From Pengzhenrongella sp031582905 (lineage in GTDB: Bacteria; Actinomycetota; Actinomycetes; Actinomycetales; Cellulomonadaceae), in the NCBI RefSeq assembly GCF_031582905.1, contig NZ_CP133990.1, positions 2,790,001 to 2,854,000 on the forward strand: a stretch of 64,000 nucleotides of DNA, given 5' to 3'. Positions 9,982 to 19,864 of this stretch are shown one piece after another. The notes beneath the pieces were generated by a model. It was not told where the DNA came from and made no database searches. It saw nothing but the letters and a program-made list of their open reading frames with translations. Position 1 is the stretch's first letter. Each line of letters opens with the position of its first letter. The position numbers and the translations under genes are program-made.

Positions 9982-10440
9982 TCAGCGGCGCTCCTCGCGC
10001 TGCTTGCAGGTGACGCACAGCGTCGCCCGCGGGAACGCCTGCAGGCGCGCCTTGCCGACGGCCTTGCCGCACGACTCGCAGGTGCCGAACGTGCCCAGGC
10101 CGATGCGCGCCATGGCGTGACTGGTCTGGGTCAGCAGGTCGCGCGTGTTGTTGACGAGCGTGAGCTCGTGCTCGCGCTCGAGCGCGCTGGACCCGGAGTC
10201 GGCCTGGTCGTCCCCGGCGCCGTCACCGGAGTCGCGCAGCAGGTCCGAGAGGAGCTCGTCCGCGGCGGCGAGCTCGGCCGTGAGCCGCTCGACCTCCGCG
10301 GTCAGCTCGGTGGCGATCTCGCGGACCTCGGCCTCGGTCCACGGCTCCTCGGAGTCACGGACCGGGAAGCGACGGACGAGCTCGGCGAGGTCCGGCACGT
10401 CCGCCAGCGTCGTCGAGCTTGCGGCTTCGGGACTCACCAC
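9982..10440 (-). CDS. TraR/DksA-type C4 zinc finger protein
   Basis: A 152-residue protein: a long predicted coiled coil (about residues 35-75, EVREIATELTAEVERLTAEL) followed by a C4 zinc finger (CESCGKAVGKARL, then LCVTCK). This is the layout of DksA/TraR proteins that insert a coiled coil into the RNA polymerase secondary channel. Actinobacterial members near lspA and wag31 are annotated TraR/DksA C4-type; related proteins include RbpA-independent transcription modulators, but the function of this one is unknown. An AGAGGGGG Shine-Dalgarno precedes a GTG-GTG start pair. A strong hairpin separates it from wag31, so it probably has its own promoter. Confidence 0.8.
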   Translation of the reverse strand: MVSPEAASSTTLADVPDLAELVRRFPVRDSEEPWTEAEVREIATELTAEVERLTAELAAADELLSDLLRDSGDGAGDDQADSGSSALEREHELTLVNNTRDLLTQTSHAMARIGLGTFGTCESCGKAVGKARLQAFPRATLCVTCKQREERR

Positions 10441-10496
10441 GAGCGCCCCCTCTGGTCGAAGTCACGCGAGACTAGGCCCCCTGCCCCGGACGCACA

Positions 10497-10530
10497 ACAC
10501 ACCACGCCGGATCGCGCCGGCGTGGTGTGT
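10497..10530 (-). terminator. Hairpin terminator downstream of wag31
   Basis: A 14-bp perfect stem (ACACACCACGCCGG against CCGGCGTGGTGTGT) with loop ATCGCG lies 23 bases past the wag31 stop and before the zinc finger gene. There is no U-tract on either strand, as is usual for high-GC actinobacterial terminators. Confidence 0.7.
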
Positions 10531-10552
10531 CGGTGGACGGGTCGGTCAGCCT

Positions 10553-11226
10553 CTACGGCGCGGTCGGGGCACCGTCGGCTGTCGGCTTGGCCTGCGGGGA
10601 AGCGCGCTGCCCCGGTTGTCGAGATCACCGAGCAGGTTCTCCAGGTAGCTCTTCAGACGCGTGCGGTAGTCGCGCTCGAAGACGCGCAGCTCGTCGATCT
10701 TCCGCTCCAGGAGGCTGCGCTCCTGCTCGAGCTGGGAGAGGGTGCGCTGCGACGTCTGCTCCGCCTCCTCGACGATGCGGGTGCTCTGCGCCTTGGCCTC
10801 GGCCAGGAGGCGGTCACCCTCCTCCTGACCGTTGCGCACGTAGTCGTCGTGCAGCTTCTGCGCGAGCTGCAGCATGCCGGTCGCGGACTCGGGCTCGGTC
10901 GCGCGCGCAGGCGCAGCGGGAGCGGGCGCGGCGGGAGCGGTGGCCGCCGGAGCGGGCGCCGGCTCGGCGGCGGCTGCGGGCGCGGCCGGCTCGGTCGTCC
11001 CCTCGGCCGCGGAGGTCTGGGCCGCGCCGGCCCGGCTCAGCTCGGCGACCCGGCGCTCGGCGGCGGCGAGCTTGTTCTGCAGCTCGTCGTTCTCCCCCTG
11101 GACCGCACGGAGGGTGTTCACGACCTCGTCCAGGAAGTCGTCCACCTCGTCCTGGTCGTAGCCCTCGCGGAACTTCGTCGCCTGGAACTTCTTGTTCAGG
11201 ACGTCGTCTGCGGTCAGCAGTGCCAT
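10553..11226 (-). CDS. wag31: DivIVA/Wag31 polar growth scaffold (frame broken near 10598)
   Basis: A cytoplasmic coiled-coil protein that marks cell poles and directs apical peptidoglycan synthesis. The N-terminal DivIVA lipid-binding domain reads MALLTADDVLNKKFQATKF and YDQDEVDDFLDEVVNTLR. A low-complexity Ala/Pro linker of about 45 residues follows (AAPAAAAEPAPAPAAT), then a second coiled coil with LLAEAKAQSTRIVEEAEQ and SYLENLLGDLDNRGSA. In a GGGG run at 10596-10599 the frame slips. One restored base gives the family ending PQAKPTADGAPTAP and a TAG at 10553-10555, for 224 residues; as written it ends in a basic tail at 10546. GAGGTG precedes the ATG. Confidence 0.93.
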
Positions 11227-11370
11227 CGGTGTCACCTCGGAGAGTGTGTGCGCTCGGGTCGTGCAGGTCGTGCGGGTCGTGCAGGTCGGACGGCGGTCCG
11301 GGGACCGCCCAGCGATCACCGTAGCGGAGTCCGCGCAGGGCCACTGGCCCGCGGCGGACCCCGCCGGCGG

Positions 11371-11655
11371 TCAGATCCGGACGAGGATCGACTGCAGGAT
11401 GACGCAGATCACCACGAGGACGAGGAACGCCATGTCGAGCCGGATCGCGCCCAGGGTGAGCGGCGGGATGACCCGTCGCAGTGCACGCAGCGGAGGGTCC
11501 GTGACGGTGTAGACGGCCTCCGCCACGACCAGCGCCACGCCCCGCGGCCGCCATTCCCGCGCGAACACCTGCACCCAGTCGAAGACGACCCGGATGAACA
11601 GGACGAGCAGGAAGAGGTTGATGAGGAGGGCCGCCAGGGAGGCGATCGTTCGCAC
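11371..11655 (-). CDS. YggT family membrane protein
   Basis: A 94-residue integral membrane protein with two hydrophobic helices flanking the conserved central segment VTDPPLRALRRVIPPL. The first helix (LLINLFLLVLFIRVVFDWV) lies near residues 10-28. YggT proteins sit next to sepF and wag31 in most actinobacteria and have been linked to division and osmotic homeostasis, but the molecular function is not settled. The GTG start is 6 bases after the sepF stop, so the two are probably co-translated. Confidence 0.9.
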   Translation of the reverse strand: MRTIASLAALLINLFLLVLFIRVVFDWVQVFAREWRPRGVALVVAEAVYTVTDPPLRALRRVIPPLTLGAIRLDMAFLVLVVICVILQSILVRI

Positions 11656-11661
11656 CGGCCG

Positions 11662-12150
11662 TCAGCTCTGGTTGTAGAACCCGGCGCGCATCTCGCCCGG
11701 CACGGCCTGCTCCTCGGCCGTCACCTCGACGTGCGCCGGCGAGAGCAGGAAGACCTTGTTCGTGACGCGCTCGATCGCGCCGTGCAGGCCGAAGATGAGC
11801 CCCGCCGAGAAGTCGACGAGGCGCTTGGCGTCGGCGTCGTCCATGTCGGACAGGTTCATGATCACGGGGGTGCCCTCGCGGAACGCCTCGCCGATCTTGC
11901 GGGCGTCGTTGTACGACCGCGGGTGCACGGTCGTGATGCGGCGCAGCTCGGCGTCCGGCGCGCTCGGCGCGGGCGCCGGGACCAGCGCGTGGCTGCCGTT
12001 GGCCCGGATCGGGGTCACCTGCGCCTCGTACTCCTGCGGCACATCGACCTCCAGCTCGTGGTACTCGTCGGCGAACTCCTCGCCCTGGTTCTCACCGCGC
12101 TCGTCGGCGAGACCGAGGTACAGCATCGTCTTGCGCAGTGCTCCGGCCAT
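11662..12150 (-). CDS. sepF: Cell division protein SepF
   Basis: A 162-residue FtsZ anchor. The N-terminal amphipathic membrane-targeting helix reads MAGALRKTMLYLGL. An acidic linker follows, then the conserved SepF core with HPRSYNDARKIGEAFREG, VIMNLSDMDDADAKRLVDF and AGLIFGLHGAIERV. It ends with the FtsZ-binding sheet (NKVFLLSPAHVEVTAEE). In bacteria without FtsA, such as this one appears to be, SepF is the principal membrane tether of the Z ring. It lies between pgeF and yggT, the usual actinobacterial order. Confidence 0.95.
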   Translation of the reverse strand: MAGALRKTMLYLGLADERGENQGEEFADEYHELEVDVPQEYEAQVTPIRANGSHALVPAPAPSAPDAELRRITTVHPRSYNDARKIGEAFREGTPVIMNLSDMDDADAKRLVDFSAGLIFGLHGAIERVTNKVFLLSPAHVEVTAEEQAVPGEMRAGFYNQS

Positions 12151-12192
12151 CGCCTCTTCCTCTCACAACCCTGATCGTCCTGCCGATGAACG

Positions 12193-13085
12193 CTAGCAAC
12201 CGGCGGCGTCGCCGCCGCCGTCCGACACGCCCGCGTGCGGTGTGTCGCTCCGGACCACGCCGGCACACCGGCCCTGCGGTTCGCCGGACTCGACCGACCG
12301 CCGGTGCGAGAAGAACCGCAGGTCCTCGCGGGTGCACGCCCCCACGCTGAGCACGCGGTGCACCCCTGCGTCACGGAGCACCGCCTCGGCCCCCCGGGGC
12401 AGGTCGAGCGCGGGCGTGCCCCACGACGTCCGGGAGGCGACGTGGGGCACGACGTCGGCGACGGCGTCGCGCAGCTCGGCCGGCACCTCGTAGCACCGGC
12501 CGCAGATGGCCGGCCCGATCGCGGCGTGCAGCTCGGCCGCACGCGCGCCGCGCGCGACCATCCGCGCGACCGCCGCCTGCACGACGCCGTCGGCCAGCCC
12601 TCGCCGCCCGGCGTGCACCGCGGCGACGACGCCCGTGCCCGGATCGGCGAGGAGCACCGGGACGCAGTCTGCGACGACCACCGCGGCACCGGACCCCGGC
12701 CCCGCCACCACGGCGTCCGCCTCCGCCGACGGCTCGCCGTCGGGGCAACCCCCGAGCGGGCCGAGCGGGCCGGCCGGGCCGGGCGGGCCGGTGAGGTCGA
12801 GCACCGCGGTGCCGTGCACCTGGGTGACCCACCCCACGGGCCCCCGGCCCACCGCGCGAGCTCGCGTCGGCGGGCCAGGACGGCCTCGCGCGGCTCACCG
12901 ACGCCGAGCCCGAGGTTGAGCCCGGGCCCGGCGTCGGCGGCACCGTCGGCGCGCCGCATGGTGAACCCGGCGCGCACGCCGGGCCCGAGGTCCACGCGGA
13001 CGACGCCGCCCGCGCCCGCGGTGGCGAGCAGGCCCGCGGTGCCCGCGGCGCCCGACGTGCCCGAGCTCCCGGGACTCGCCGTCAC
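12193..13085 (-). CDS. pgeF: PgeF/YlmD laccase-domain protein (frame broken near 12854)
   Basis: A polyphenol-oxidase-fold (DUF152) enzyme. Family members remove misincorporated L-Ser from peptidoglycan (PgeF) or act as purine nucleoside phosphorylases. Visible motifs include WVTQVHGTAVLDL, the metal-site segment AAVHAGRRGLADGVV, and AIGPAICGRCYEVPAEL. The N-terminal part (GVRAGFTMRRADG, GLNLGLGVGEPREAVLARR) is in another frame, joined at 12851-12856 by one missing base. A start at 13085 (GTG) 8 bases from the ftsZ stop with GGAGG upstream gives 297 residues. Its place after ftsZ suits a cell-wall quality role. Confidence 0.87.
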
Positions 13086-13092
13086 GGCCTCC

Positions 13093-14388
13093 CTACTTGA
13101 GGAAGTCGGGGACGTCGAGGTCCTCGTCACGACGACGACGCTGCTCGTCCTCGAAAACCCGCGGCACCTCGAGCCCACCCGTCGACACGACCGTGTGCGG
13201 GTCGAAGGACAGGAACGACGGGACCGGCGTGCCGTTCGGCCCGGTCGGCACCGGCTGGGTCGGGGTGCGCTGGGCGGGCGCCTGCTCGACCGGGACGCTG
13301 GGGTTGTACTGCTGCTGCGCGTACCCGCCCTGGCCCTGGTTCTGCGGCGCCGCCGGGACGGACCCCGGGGGCGCCGGCGGGACCACACGCTGGCCGCCCG
13401 CCACCTGACCGACCCCGCGCGGGGTGCGCCGGGTCTCGGGGCCACCGCTGTCGAAGCCGGCCGCGATGACGGTGACCCGCACCTCATCGCCCAGGGCGTC
13501 GTCGATGACGGCACCGAAGATGATGTTGGCCTCGGGGTGCGCGGCCTCCTGCACGAGGCGCGCGGCCTCGTTGATCTCGAACAGGCCGAGGTCGCTGCCA
13601 CCCTGTATCGACAGCAGCACGCCGTGCGCCCCGTCGATGCTCGCCTCGAGCAGCGGCGAGGAGATCGCGAGCTCGGCGGCCTGGACGGCTCTGTCGTCGC
13701 CCCGGGCGGACCCGATGCCCATGAGGGCGCTGCCCGCCCCCTGCATCACGGACTTGACGTCGGCGAAGTCGAGGTTGATCAGGCCGGGGGTGGTGATGAG
13801 GTCGGTGATGCCCTGCACACCGGAGAGCAGCACCTGGTCGGCGGAGTGGAACGCGTCCAGCACCGAGACCGAGCGGTCGGAGATCGACAGCAGGCGGTCG
13901 TTGGGGATGACGATGAGGGTGTCGACCTCGGCGCGCAGGTTGTCGATGCCGGAGTCGGCCTGCACGGTGCGCCGGCGACCCTCGAAGGTGAAGGGGCGGG
14001 TGACCACACCGATGGTCAGCGCACCGAGCGAGCGGGCGATGCGCGCGACGACGGGCGCGCCACCGGTGCCGGTGCCGCCACCCTCACCCGCGGTGACGAA
14101 GACCATGTCGGCGCCGCGCAGGACGTCCTCGATCTCCTCGGCGTGGTCCTCGGCGGCCTTCTTGCCGACCTCGGGGTCCGCGCCGGCACCGAGCCCACGC
14201 GTCAGCTCCCGGCCGACGTCGAGCTTGACGTCCGCGTCGGACATGAGGAGGGCCTGCGCGTCGGTGTTGATCGCGATGAACTCGACCCCCTTGAGGCCGA
14301 CCTCGATCATGCGGTTGACGGCGTTGACGCCACCGCCTCCGATGCCGACCACCTTGATGACCGCCAGGTAGTTCTGCGGAGCTGCCAC
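13093..14388 (-). CDS. ftsZ: Cell division protein FtsZ
   Basis: The tubulin-like GTPase that forms the division ring, 431 residues from the GTG at 14388, which has AGAGG about 8 bases upstream; an earlier GTG at 14406 would add a few residues. The GTP-binding tubulin signature GGGTGTGGAPVVARIARSLG lies near residue 105. Also present are VVGIGGGGVNAVNRMI, NDRLLSISD and the T7-loop region INLDFADVKSVMQGAGSALM. A Pro/Gln-rich linker of about 100 residues leads to the C-terminal peptide DLDVPDFLK, the docking site for SepF and FtsW. It is uninterrupted and probably expressed from its own promoter in the 221-base gap after ftsQ. Confidence 0.97.
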   Translation of the reverse strand: MAAPQNYLAVIKVVGIGGGGVNAVNRMIEVGLKGVEFIAINTDAQALLMSDADVKLDVGRELTRGLGAGADPEVGKKAAEDHAEEIEDVLRGADMVFVTAGEGGGTGTGGAPVVARIARSLGALTIGVVTRPFTFEGRRRTVQADSGIDNLRAEVDTLIVIPNDRLLSISDRSVSVLDAFHSADQVLLSGVQGITDLITTPGLINLDFADVKSVMQGAGSALMGIGSARGDDRAVQAAELAISSPLLEASIDGAHGVLLSIQGGSDLGLFEINEAARLVQEAAHPEANIIFGAVIDDALGDEVRVTVIAAGFDSGGPETRRTPRGVGQVAGGQRVVPPAPPGSVPAAPQNQGQGGYAQQQYNPSVPVEQAPAQRTPTQPVPTGPNGTPVPSFLSFDPHTVVSTGGLEVPRVFEDEQRRRRDEDLDVPDFLK

Positions 14389-14457
14389 GTCTATGCCTCT
14401 CGTTGCCACGGGTAGTTCTCGTTCACGGGTCGTGCTGTGTCCGGTGCCAACCCTCAC

Positions 14458-14490
14458 CCTCAACTAGAGGGTTAGAGTTATGTCAAGTAG
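14458..14490 (-). promoter_or_regulatory. Candidate ftsZ promoter region
   Basis: The most AT-rich patch of the ftsQ-ftsZ gap contains a perfect -35 hexamer TTGACA (minus strand, 14481-14486), followed by an imperfect inverted repeat (AACCCTC, GAGGGTGAGGGTT). No good -10 stands at 16-18 bases, so the exact promoter is not resolved. A dedicated ftsZ promoter here is typical of actinobacteria. Confidence 0.4.
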
Positions 14491-14609
14491 TTCGAGCGGC
14501 GAGACCGTAGGCGCCAGGCCGGGACGGATCAACGACCGCGCCGCGCGTGTCGCCGACGGTCTTCGTCACACCGCGCGCATGGCCCCCGGGGCGACCGGCG
14601 ACCGAGCGG

Positions 14610-15820
14610 TCAGCGGGTGATCGGCAGGGTCGGCGCGGAGACGTCGTACTCGCTCGCGTCCGCTGCCGCCGGGGCCGCACGGAGGGCTTGGAGCACCCGG
14701 ATCTTCAGCGCCGCGTCCCCCGCGCTCCCCCACACGACCGTCTTGCCGTCGCGCAGCCCCATGCGGACGGTGTCCTGCGTCCGGGCCTCGATCGTCGCGA
14801 CCTCCGCGGCGAGATCCGCCGGCAGCGCGTCGAGGATCGCCAGCACCGCGTCCAGGCTCCGGTTGCGGCCCTCGTCGACGACCGGCACCGACACGACCGG
14901 CAGCCCCTCGGGCGGCGTGGCCGTCCAGCCGACGCCGTAGCCCTCGACGTCGAGCAGGGTGAACCCGGGCGGCGTCGGGCCGCCGGGGCCGTCCGGGCCG
15001 GACCCCTGAGGGTCTGCGGCACCGCGGCGACCGGCTCGCGGGAGACCAGGGCGATCACGAGCCCGTGCGGCCAGATCCGCGTCACCTTGGCCTCGCGCAC
15101 GCCGGGCACCTCGAGCACGCGGTCGCGCAGACCGACGGTGTCCAGCCGCGGCAGCGGGACGCCGTCCACCTCCGCGACGACGGCATGGACGTCGGCGACG
15201 TCGACCACCGTCCCCGAGCCGGTGACCTCGACCTCGGCTGCGTGGAGCGCGAGCACGGGCGACAGCAGCAGCAGCCAGCCGAGCGCGCCGACCAGCACGA
15301 GCACCGCGGCCACGAGGTACGCCTTGTGCCGTGCGAGGCGACGGCGCATCGCGATCCGCTCGGCGAACCGCGCGGCGGACCCGCTGGACACGACGGTCCG
15401 CGACGGCGACCGCTCCGGGACCCCGAGCGAGCGTCGACCCGCGGTGTACGTCGTCACCGCGTCCGAGGTGGCGGACGCCCGGGCGCTCCCGGGTGCCGTC
15501 GACGACGCGGGTGCGGTCGCGGTGCCGGGTGCTGTCGGTGCGCCGGCTGCCGTCGCGGTCGCGCCCGACGGCGTGTCGCCCCCGTCCGTGCCGGACGGCG
15601 CCCGGCCGGGGGCGGCTGGGTGAGCAGGCTCGGCGGGACGCGGAGGCGCGGCAGCGTCGACCGGTGCAGGAGGGTCGACCGGGTCGACCGACGCAGCCGG
15701 GTCGGTCCCCTCGGCGGGTGGCCGTGGCGGGGCGGGGCGGGGCGGCCGCGGGCGCGGCGGGGCAGGGCGGGATCGTCCGGCGCGCGGCACCGGGGTGCTC
15801 GGGCGGGTGGGCGGGGTCAC
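14610..15820 (-). CDS. ftsQ: Cell division protein FtsQ (frame broken near 15013)
   Basis: A bitopic divisome protein linking FtsL/FtsB to the septal synthase. A long cytoplasmic Pro/Ala/Asp-rich N-terminus (about 190 residues) leads to one membrane helix (YLVAAVLVLVGALGWLLLL). The POTRA domain follows (LALHAAEVEVTGSGTVVDVA, LPRLDTVGLRDRVLEVPGV, VTRIWPHGLVIALVSREPVA) and then the beta domain ending LPITR. The frame slips at about 15013; one restored base joins AAVPQ to DPQGSGPDGP, giving 403 residues. The GTG start overlaps the murC stop. Confidence 0.9.
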
Positions 15821-17355
15821 CGGTCGTCCCGGTCCGGCAGGGCGTCGGCCAGCGCGGCGAGGACCACGGGACCGAGCTCGGTGACGTCCCCGGCGCCGAC
15901 GGTGAGCACGAGGTCGCCGGGGCGGGCGAGGGCGGCGATCCGACGCGCCGCGGCCTGCCGGTCGGGGACGTGCTCGGCCGTCCCCGGCCGCGGCGCGAGG
16001 TCGGTGATCGACGCACCGGTGACCGCGGGGTCGGGGTCCTCGCGCGCGGCGTAGACGTCGGTCACCACGGCGACGTCGGCGAGGTCGAGCGCGGTCGCGA
16101 ACTCGGCCGCGAAGGTCCGGGTGCGCGAGTACAGATGGGGCTGGAACAGCACGAGGACGCGGCCGTCCCCCGCGACCGGGCGCGCGGCGCGCAGCAGCGC
16201 GGCGACCTCGGTGGGGTGGTGGGCGTAGTCGTCGACGACGCGGACCCCACCGGCGGTCCCGCGCTCCTCGAACCGGCGTCCGGTCCCGCGGAACGCTGCC
16301 AGGCCGCGCCGGACGTCGCCCGGGGCGGCCCCGAGCAGCCGGGCCGCGGTCCAGGCGGCGGCGGCGTCGAGCGCGTTGTGCGCACCGGGGACCGCGAGGT
16401 CGAGGTCGACCTGCACCGCGGCGCCGTCGTCGCCGACGAGGGCGGGGTGCACCGTGCGCAGGGTCGCGGTGGAGCCGGCGCCCGCACCGGGGCGGTACCC
16501 GCTGACGACGACGTCCGCGCTCGGGTCCTCGCCGTAGCCGAGGGTGCGTACGCCGCGCGCCGCGAGCCGGGCGCCGGCCGCGGTCAGCAGCCGGCGCGAG
16601 CCCGGGTCGTCCGCGCAGGCGACGAGCGCGCCGCCGTCGGCGACGCGGTCGGCGAACTGCTCGAACGCGGCCTCGAACGCCTCGCGGGTGCCGTAGTGGT
16701 CGAGGTGGTCGGGCTCGACGTTCGTCACGACCGCGACGGTCGGGGTGTAGGCGAGGAAGGACCCGTCGGACTCGTCCGCCTCGGCGACGAACACGTCCCC
16801 GGCGCCGTGCCGCGCCCCGGCCAGTGGGCCGCTCGCGGGCGCACCGGCGCCGGTGTCGGCGGCGAGCACCGTCCCGCCGATCGCGTACGACGGTTCGGCC
16901 CCGGCGGCGAGCAGCGCGACGGCGACCATCGCCGACGTCGTCGTCTTGCCGTGCGCGCCCGCGACCGCCACCGAGCGCCGGTCGGCCATGAGCGCGGCGA
17001 GGGCGCCCGAGCGGTGCATCACGCGCAGCCCGGCGGCGCGGGCGGCGGCGAGCTCGGGGTTCGTCTCGCGCACCGCGCTCGAGACGACGACGGTGTCCGC
17101 ACCGCGCACGTGGGCGGCGTCGTGCCCCACGTGCACGACGACGCCCGCGTCGCGCAGCGCGCCGACGACGGCGCTGTCCCGCGCGTCGGAGCCGCTCACC
17201 GTGAGCCCGCGGGCGGCGAGCAGGGCCGCGATCGCGGACATGCCGGCGCCACCGATGCCGACGAGGTGGACCCGGCCGAGTGCCGCGACGGCGTCGGGTG
17301 CCCCGTCGGTGGCCGGCGCGCCGTCGGGTCGCGTGGTCGGCCGCGCGGCGCTCAT
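15817..17355 (-). CDS. murC: UDP-N-acetylmuramate--L-alanine ligase
   Basis: A cytoplasmic ATP-dependent ligase adding L-Ala to UDP-MurNAc, the first step of the stem peptide. At 512 residues it is uninterrupted. It has the Rossmann motif VHLVGIGGAGMSAIAALL, the P-loop VAVAGAHGKTTTSAMVA, the Mur catalytic segment VFVAEADESDGSFL, TNVEPDHLDHYGT, and the domain 3 motif VVDDYAHHPTEV. The ATG overlaps the murG stop and its stop overlaps ftsQ (GTGA). Confidence 0.97.
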   Translation of the reverse strand: MSAARPTTRPDGAPATDGAPDAVAALGRVHLVGIGGAGMSAIAALLAARGLTVSGSDARDSAVVGALRDAGVVVHVGHDAAHVRGADTVVVSSAVRETNPELAAARAAGLRVMHRSGALAALMADRRSVAVAGAHGKTTTSAMVAVALLAAGAEPSYAIGGTVLAADTGAGAPASGPLAGARHGAGDVFVAEADESDGSFLAYTPTVAVVTNVEPDHLDHYGTREAFEAAFEQFADRVADGGALVACADDPGSRRLLTAAGARLAARGVRTLGYGEDPSADVVVSGYRPGAGAGSTATLRTVHPALVGDDGAAVQVDLDLAVPGAHNALDAAAAWTAARLLGAAPGDVRRGLAAFRGTGRRFEERGTAGGVRVVDDYAHHPTEVAALLRAARPVAGDGRVLVLFQPHLYSRTRTFAAEFATALDLADVAVVTDVYAAREDPDPAVTGASITDLAPRPGTAEHVPDRQAAARRIAALARPGDLVLTVGAGDVTELGPVVLAALADALPDRDDR

Positions 17356-18500
17356 CGCCGGCCCCCGGTGCGTGCGGCGCGCGCCACGAGGTCGGCGACC
17401 CGGGCGGCGCCGTCGACAGTCCCCGCGACGGCCGCGGCGCGGCCCATCGCGGCCAGACGGCCCGGGTCGGCGAGCAGCGGCAGCAGCTCCCCGCGCAGCC
17501 AGGCCGGGGTGAGCTCCTCGTCGGGGACCAGGAGACCACCGCCGGCGGCGACGAGCGGGGCGGCGTTGAGCCGCTGCTCCTCGTTGCCGATCGGCAGCGG
17601 GACGTAGACGGCCGGCAGGCCGAGCGCGGCCAGCTCGCAGACGGTCGCGGCGCCGGACCGGCACACGACGAGGTCGGCGACGGCGTAGGCGAGCTCCATC
17701 TCGCCGAGGTACTCGCGCAGGTGGTAGTGCTCCGCGGCCGGCCCGGACGGCAGGGCGGCACGCACGGCGTCGGCCTTGCCGGCCCCGGTCAGGTGCAGCA
17801 CCTGGACACCGGTCGCGAGGAGGTCCCCGGCGACCGTGGCGACCGCGGCGTTGAGCCGGACGGCACCCGACGAGCCACCGGTCACCAGGACGGTGCGGCG
17901 CGTGGGGTCCAGCCCGAGCGTGGTGGCGGCCTCGCGCCGGGTCGCGTCCGCGTCGGCGGTCCGGCGTCCGGCGAGCGCCGCGACCGCCGCCCGCAGCGGC
18001 ATGCCCACCACGTGCGCCCCGGGCAGCGGGGTCCCGGGGAACGCGACGCCGACCTCGGCCGCCCACCGGGCACCGAGCCGGTTCGCCAGGCCGGGGCGGG
18101 CGTTGGCCTCGTGGACGACGACGGGCACGCCGCGGCGCCGCGCGGCGAGGTACGCCGGGGTCGACACGTAGCCGCCGAAGCCGACGACGACCTGGGCGCC
18201 GGTGCGGTCGATCGCGTCACCGGCGGCGCGCACCGCGGCGGCCAGCCGGCCCGGGAGCCGCAGCAGGTCCGGTGACGGACGGCGGGGCAGCGGCACCCGC
18301 GGCACGAGCTCGAGCGGCAGCCCGTGCTCGGGCACCAGACGCGCCTCGAGCCCGGTCGACGTGCCGAGCACGGTGAGCGTCGTGGCCGGGTCCCGGCGCC
18401 GCAGCTCCTCGGCCACGGCGAGCAGGGGGTTGACGTGACCGGCCGTGCCGCCGCCGGCGAGCAGGACCGAGCGCAGCCCGGACGTGGGTGTCGCCGTCAT
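17352..18500 (-). CDS. murG: UDP-GlcNAc:undecaprenyl-PP-MurNAc-pentapeptide GlcNAc transferase
   Basis: A peripheral membrane GT28 glycosyltransferase that converts Lipid I to Lipid II. It has 382 uninterrupted residues, with the N-terminal loop LLAGGGTAGHVNPLLAVAEE, the second glycine loop VGFGGYVSTPAYLAARR, HEANARPGLANRLGAR, and the UDP-GlcNAc site VTGGSSGAVRLN and CRSGAATVCELAALGLPAVY. The ATG overlaps the probable ftsW stop and its stop overlaps murC. Confidence 0.97.
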   Translation of the reverse strand: MTATPTSGLRSVLLAGGGTAGHVNPLLAVAEELRRRDPATTLTVLGTSTGLEARLVPEHGLPLELVPRVPLPRRPSPDLLRLPGRLAAAVRAAGDAIDRTGAQVVVGFGGYVSTPAYLAARRRGVPVVVHEANARPGLANRLGARWAAEVGVAFPGTPLPGAHVVGMPLRAAVAALAGRRTADADATRREAATTLGLDPTRRTVLVTGGSSGAVRLNAAVATVAGDLLATGVQVLHLTGAGKADAVRAALPSGPAAEHYHLREYLGEMELAYAVADLVVCRSGAATVCELAALGLPAVYVPLPIGNEEQRLNAAPLVAAGGGLLVPDEELTPAWLRGELLPLLADPGRLAAMGRAAAVAGTVDGAARVADLVARAARTGGRR

Positions 18501-19851
18501 CGGCGCGCCCCCGGGTGCGGCCGAGGACGGCGAGGGACCGGCGCACCACGCCCGGGCGGGCCGCGAGCGCCTCGGCGGCGCCCGGCTCCTGGCGCGCGAA
18601 GGAGATGAGGACGCCGACGGCGGCCATGGTCATGATGAGCGCGGACCCTCCGGCGGAGACCAACGGGAGCGGCACGCCGATCACCGGGGCGAGCCCGATG
18701 ACGACGCCGATGTTGACCAGGGCCTGACCGATGATCCACAGGCTGATGGCCCCGGTCGTGATGACGACGAACGGGTCGGGGTGGCGCCGGATGATCCGGC
18801 TCATCGCGAGCCCGAGCACCGCGAACAGAGCGAGCACGAGCAGCGTCCCGACGAGCCCCAGCTCCTCGCCGATGATGGCGAAGATGTAGTCGTTGTGGGC
18901 CTCGGGCAGGTACGACCACTTCTCGCGGCTCGCGCCGAGCCCGAGCCCGGCCCACCCGCCGGTGGCCAGACCGTAGGTGCCGTGCAGGGGCTGGTACCCC
19001 TCGGCCGTCGGGTCGCAGGTCCCGCTGAACAGGCACGTGAAGCGGCTCACCCGGTTGGGGCTGCTCACGACGAGGCCGACGACTCCGGCAGCGGCTGCCG
19101 CACCGGCGACCGCGAACACGCGCAGCGGGACGCCGGCCATGAACATCCCGCCGGCCACGAGCAGCATGAGGATGAGCGCGGTCCCCAGGTCGTGGCCGAG
19201 CAGCACGAGCCCGACCATCACGCCGGCGACCGGCAGCACCGGCACGACGGCGTGCTTCCAGTCCCCGAGCAGGTGCTGCTTGCGCGCCAGCACGGCGCCC
19301 AGCCACAGCGCGAGCGCGAGCTTGACCACCTCGGACGGCTGCATGGTGACCGGTCCGACGCCGATCCAGTTCTTGTTGCCGCCCGCGCCCAGGCCGAGCG
19401 GGGTGAACACGAGCAGCTGGAGGAAGGCGGCGCCGAGCAGCATGGGCCACGCGAGCCGCTTGAGCACCGCCACGGGCATCCGGCTCATGATCCACAGGAC
19501 CGGCACGCCGATGATCGCGAACTGGGCCTGCTTGAGGAACTCGGCGTACGGGGAGTCGCCGTCGGCGAGGGACGCGACGCTCGAGCTGGACAGCACCATG
19601 ACGAGCCCGAGCACGACGAGCATCGTGGTCGCGCCGGTGAGCAGGTAGTAGCTGGTGACCGCGCTGTTCCAGTGCCCGAGCACGGCGGCCAGGTCGCGTC
19701 GGCCGACGCGCTCCGGCTCCGGTGCCTGCGGCGGGGTGCCGCCACGCGGGGACGAACCCCGCGTGGACGGGAGCGACGTGGAGGAGCTGGGCGAGCCGGC
19801 CGCCGCGGCGCGCGCTCGCGGCGCCGGGCGGTACCCGGTGGTCTGCGTCAT
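18497..19851 (-). CDS. ftsW: Septal peptidoglycan glycosyltransferase FtsW (3' frame break near 18510)
   Basis: A SEDS-family polymerase that works with FtsI to build septal glycan. About ten membrane helices follow a cytoplasmic leader. The SEDS signatures include WIGVGPVTMQPSEVVKLALA, LLGHDLGTALILMLL, YLPEAHNDYIFAIIGEELGL and GVIIGL-like segments ending PLPLVSAGGSALIMTMAAVG. As written the frame runs past the murG start. One restored base in the CCCCCGGG run near 18510 gives a stop at 18497 with an ATGA overlap and 451 residues. In most genomes it is adjacent to murD and murG, as here. Confidence 0.93.
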
Positions 19852-19864
19852 GACGGTCCCCGGC